NCBI GenBank assembly: GCA_929200315.1
Contig: CAKMZB010000002.1
Coordinates: 153,852-217,851 of the forward strand
Reading direction: 5' to 3'
Source: an uncultured Alphaproteobacteria bacterium
GTDB lineage: Bacteria > Pseudomonadota > Alphaproteobacteria > Rhizobiales > Rhizobiaceae
Length of the DNA stretch: 64,000 bases
This document shows positions 63,515 to 64,000 of the stretch, in pieces. The notes beneath the pieces are model-generated. The model made no database searches. It saw nothing but the letters and a program-made list of their open reading frames with translations, and was not told the origin of the DNA. The translations under genes and the position numbers were made by a program. Position 1 is the stretch's first letter, and every line of letters begins with the position of its first letter.

Positions 63515-64000
63515 TCAGTGGAAATCCCGTGACTTCGGGATCACGCGCACATCGCGCGGGTGGCGACGGCTGGAGACTTGGCCGGCAAGCGGGTTGGTGG
63601 AGTGGTCTCCGCGGCTTACTATGGCGGGAAGCTCCACTTCGGACAACCGGTCCAGCCGGTCGCTACAATCCTCCAGATGGTCGGTAACAACGTGGATCAC
63701 CTGCCCATCCGTCTGCACCCGTCCATGCACCACGAGCAGCCGTGCGCCCATAATGGTGGCGCGATAGGATTTGAATATTTTTGGCCAGATCACGAGGTTT
63801 GCAACACCGCTCTCATCCTCCAGCGTGATGAAGCAGACGCCCTTGGCACTGCCTGGCCTCTGGCGCACCAGCACGAGCCCGGCGAGGGAAACGCGCTGGC
63901 CGTGACGGCGGTTCGGCAGCTCGCAAGCTGAGGTAAAACCACGCTGGGTAAGGCTTGCGCGATAGAAGCGTAGCGGATGAGCTTTGAGCGAAAGGCGAAG
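63515..64000 (-). CDS. dnaE2: Error-prone DNA polymerase DnaE2 (ImuC), C-terminal part
   Basis: The last 161 residues of the gene; its 5' part lies beyond the window. The sequence reads LRLSLKAHPLRFYR at the edge, then RVSLAGLVLVRQRPGSAKG, and GVCFITLEDESGVANLVIWP, the OB-fold region typical of DnaE2. It ends RDVRVIPKSRDFH, the usual C-terminus. DnaE2 carries out SOS-induced translesion synthesis with ImuA and ImuB, which would be expected upstream. The wecB-like gene follows after 68 bp. Confidence 0.93.
   Translation of the reverse strand, partial: LRLSLKAHPLRFYRASLTQRGFTSACELPNRRHGQRVSLAGLVLVRQRPGSAKGVCFITLEDESGVANLVIWPKIFKSYRATIMGARLLVVHGRVQTDGQVIHVVTDHLEDCSDRLDRLSEVELPAIVSRGDHSTNPLAGQVSSRRHPRDVRVIPKSRDFH

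Noticed and set aside
1-64000. tRNA or rRNA genes, CRISPR arrays, insertion sequences or att sites
   Set aside because: No cloverleaf with anticodon, regular repeat-spacer pattern, transposase or flanking direct repeats were recognised in the intergenic regions; this was a reading by eye without a covariance-model search.

Overview
The window looks like a chromosomal segment of an alphaproteobacterium, most probably of the Hyphomicrobiales (Rhizobiales) type. The evidence is gene order and family content. A long minus-strand block runs hisB-DUF2628-hisH-hisA-hisF-hisE-coaA-glnD-murJ-trpS-usp-nifU-tsaB-rimI-fur-plsC-miaB-phoH-ybeY-corC, with hslV/hslU divergent from hisB. DUF1402 and DUF6356 proteins, a BenE transporter, TRAP and peptide-type ABC transporters and a form II (CoxL-like) hydroxylase fit the same group. 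G+C is moderately high by eye. No rRNA, tRNA, CRISPR array or insertion sequence was recognised, and no gene-free stretch exceeds about 270 bp.

Layout. (1) 0-8.7 kb, minus strand: a peptide/oligosaccharide-type ABC transporter (fused double ATPase, binding protein, two permeases) followed by two glycosyltransferases in the same direction. (2) 8.9-12.0 kb, plus: an MscS-family channel translationally coupled to an FkbM methyltransferase. (3) 12.1-16.0 kb, minus: a molybdenum hydroxylase in S-L-M order with the form II motif. (4) 16.2-19.8 kb, plus: a PHA-system protein, then a tightly coupled operon of DgcN, DgcA, a D-amino acid aminotransferase and a small tyrosine phosphatase. (5) 19.9-24.0 kb: two convergent Asp-nucleophile alpha/beta hydrolases, a gamma-butyrobetaine-hydroxylase-like dioxygenase, an Lrp regulator and DUF6356. 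(6) 24.0-28.7 kb: a solitary nucleoside-type ABC ATPase, then Fe-ADH, thioesterase, SlyX and BenE. (7) 28.7-47.2 kb: an 18.5-kb run of minus-strand housekeeping genes from recR back to hisB. (8) 47.3-50.5 kb, plus: hslV, a polytopic membrane protein, hslU. (9) 50.5-57.5 kb: aldo/keto reductase, LysR, DUF1402, PcaF-like thiolase and a complete TRAP transporter. (10) 57.5-63.4 kb: an eroding set of genes for a diacetamido-uronic acid nucleotide sugar (broken WbpB-like oxidoreductase, amber-truncated WbpE-like aminotransferase, intact WbpA-like dehydrogenase, altered WbpI-like 2-epimerase), with a phage/GTA-type DUF2793 protein among them. (11) 63.5-64.0 kb: the C-terminal part of DnaE2.

How the parts work together. 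The D-amino acid operon can be read as one route: the aminotransferase collects amino groups from D-amino acids onto D-glutamate, and DgcN/DgcA acetylate and epimerise D-glutamate to N-acetyl-L-glutamate. The housekeeping block joins histidine synthesis, CoA synthesis, nitrogen sensing, lipid II flipping and tRNA/ribosome maturation in the order usual for the group. The block ends at corC next to recR, where related genomes usually carry lnt.

The signals most worth a second look are the decay of the Wbp-type sugar module, where several lesions can be read as GC-to-AT transitions at conserved sites, the D-glutamate operon with its phosphatase, and the ABC transporter joined to two glycosyltransferases.
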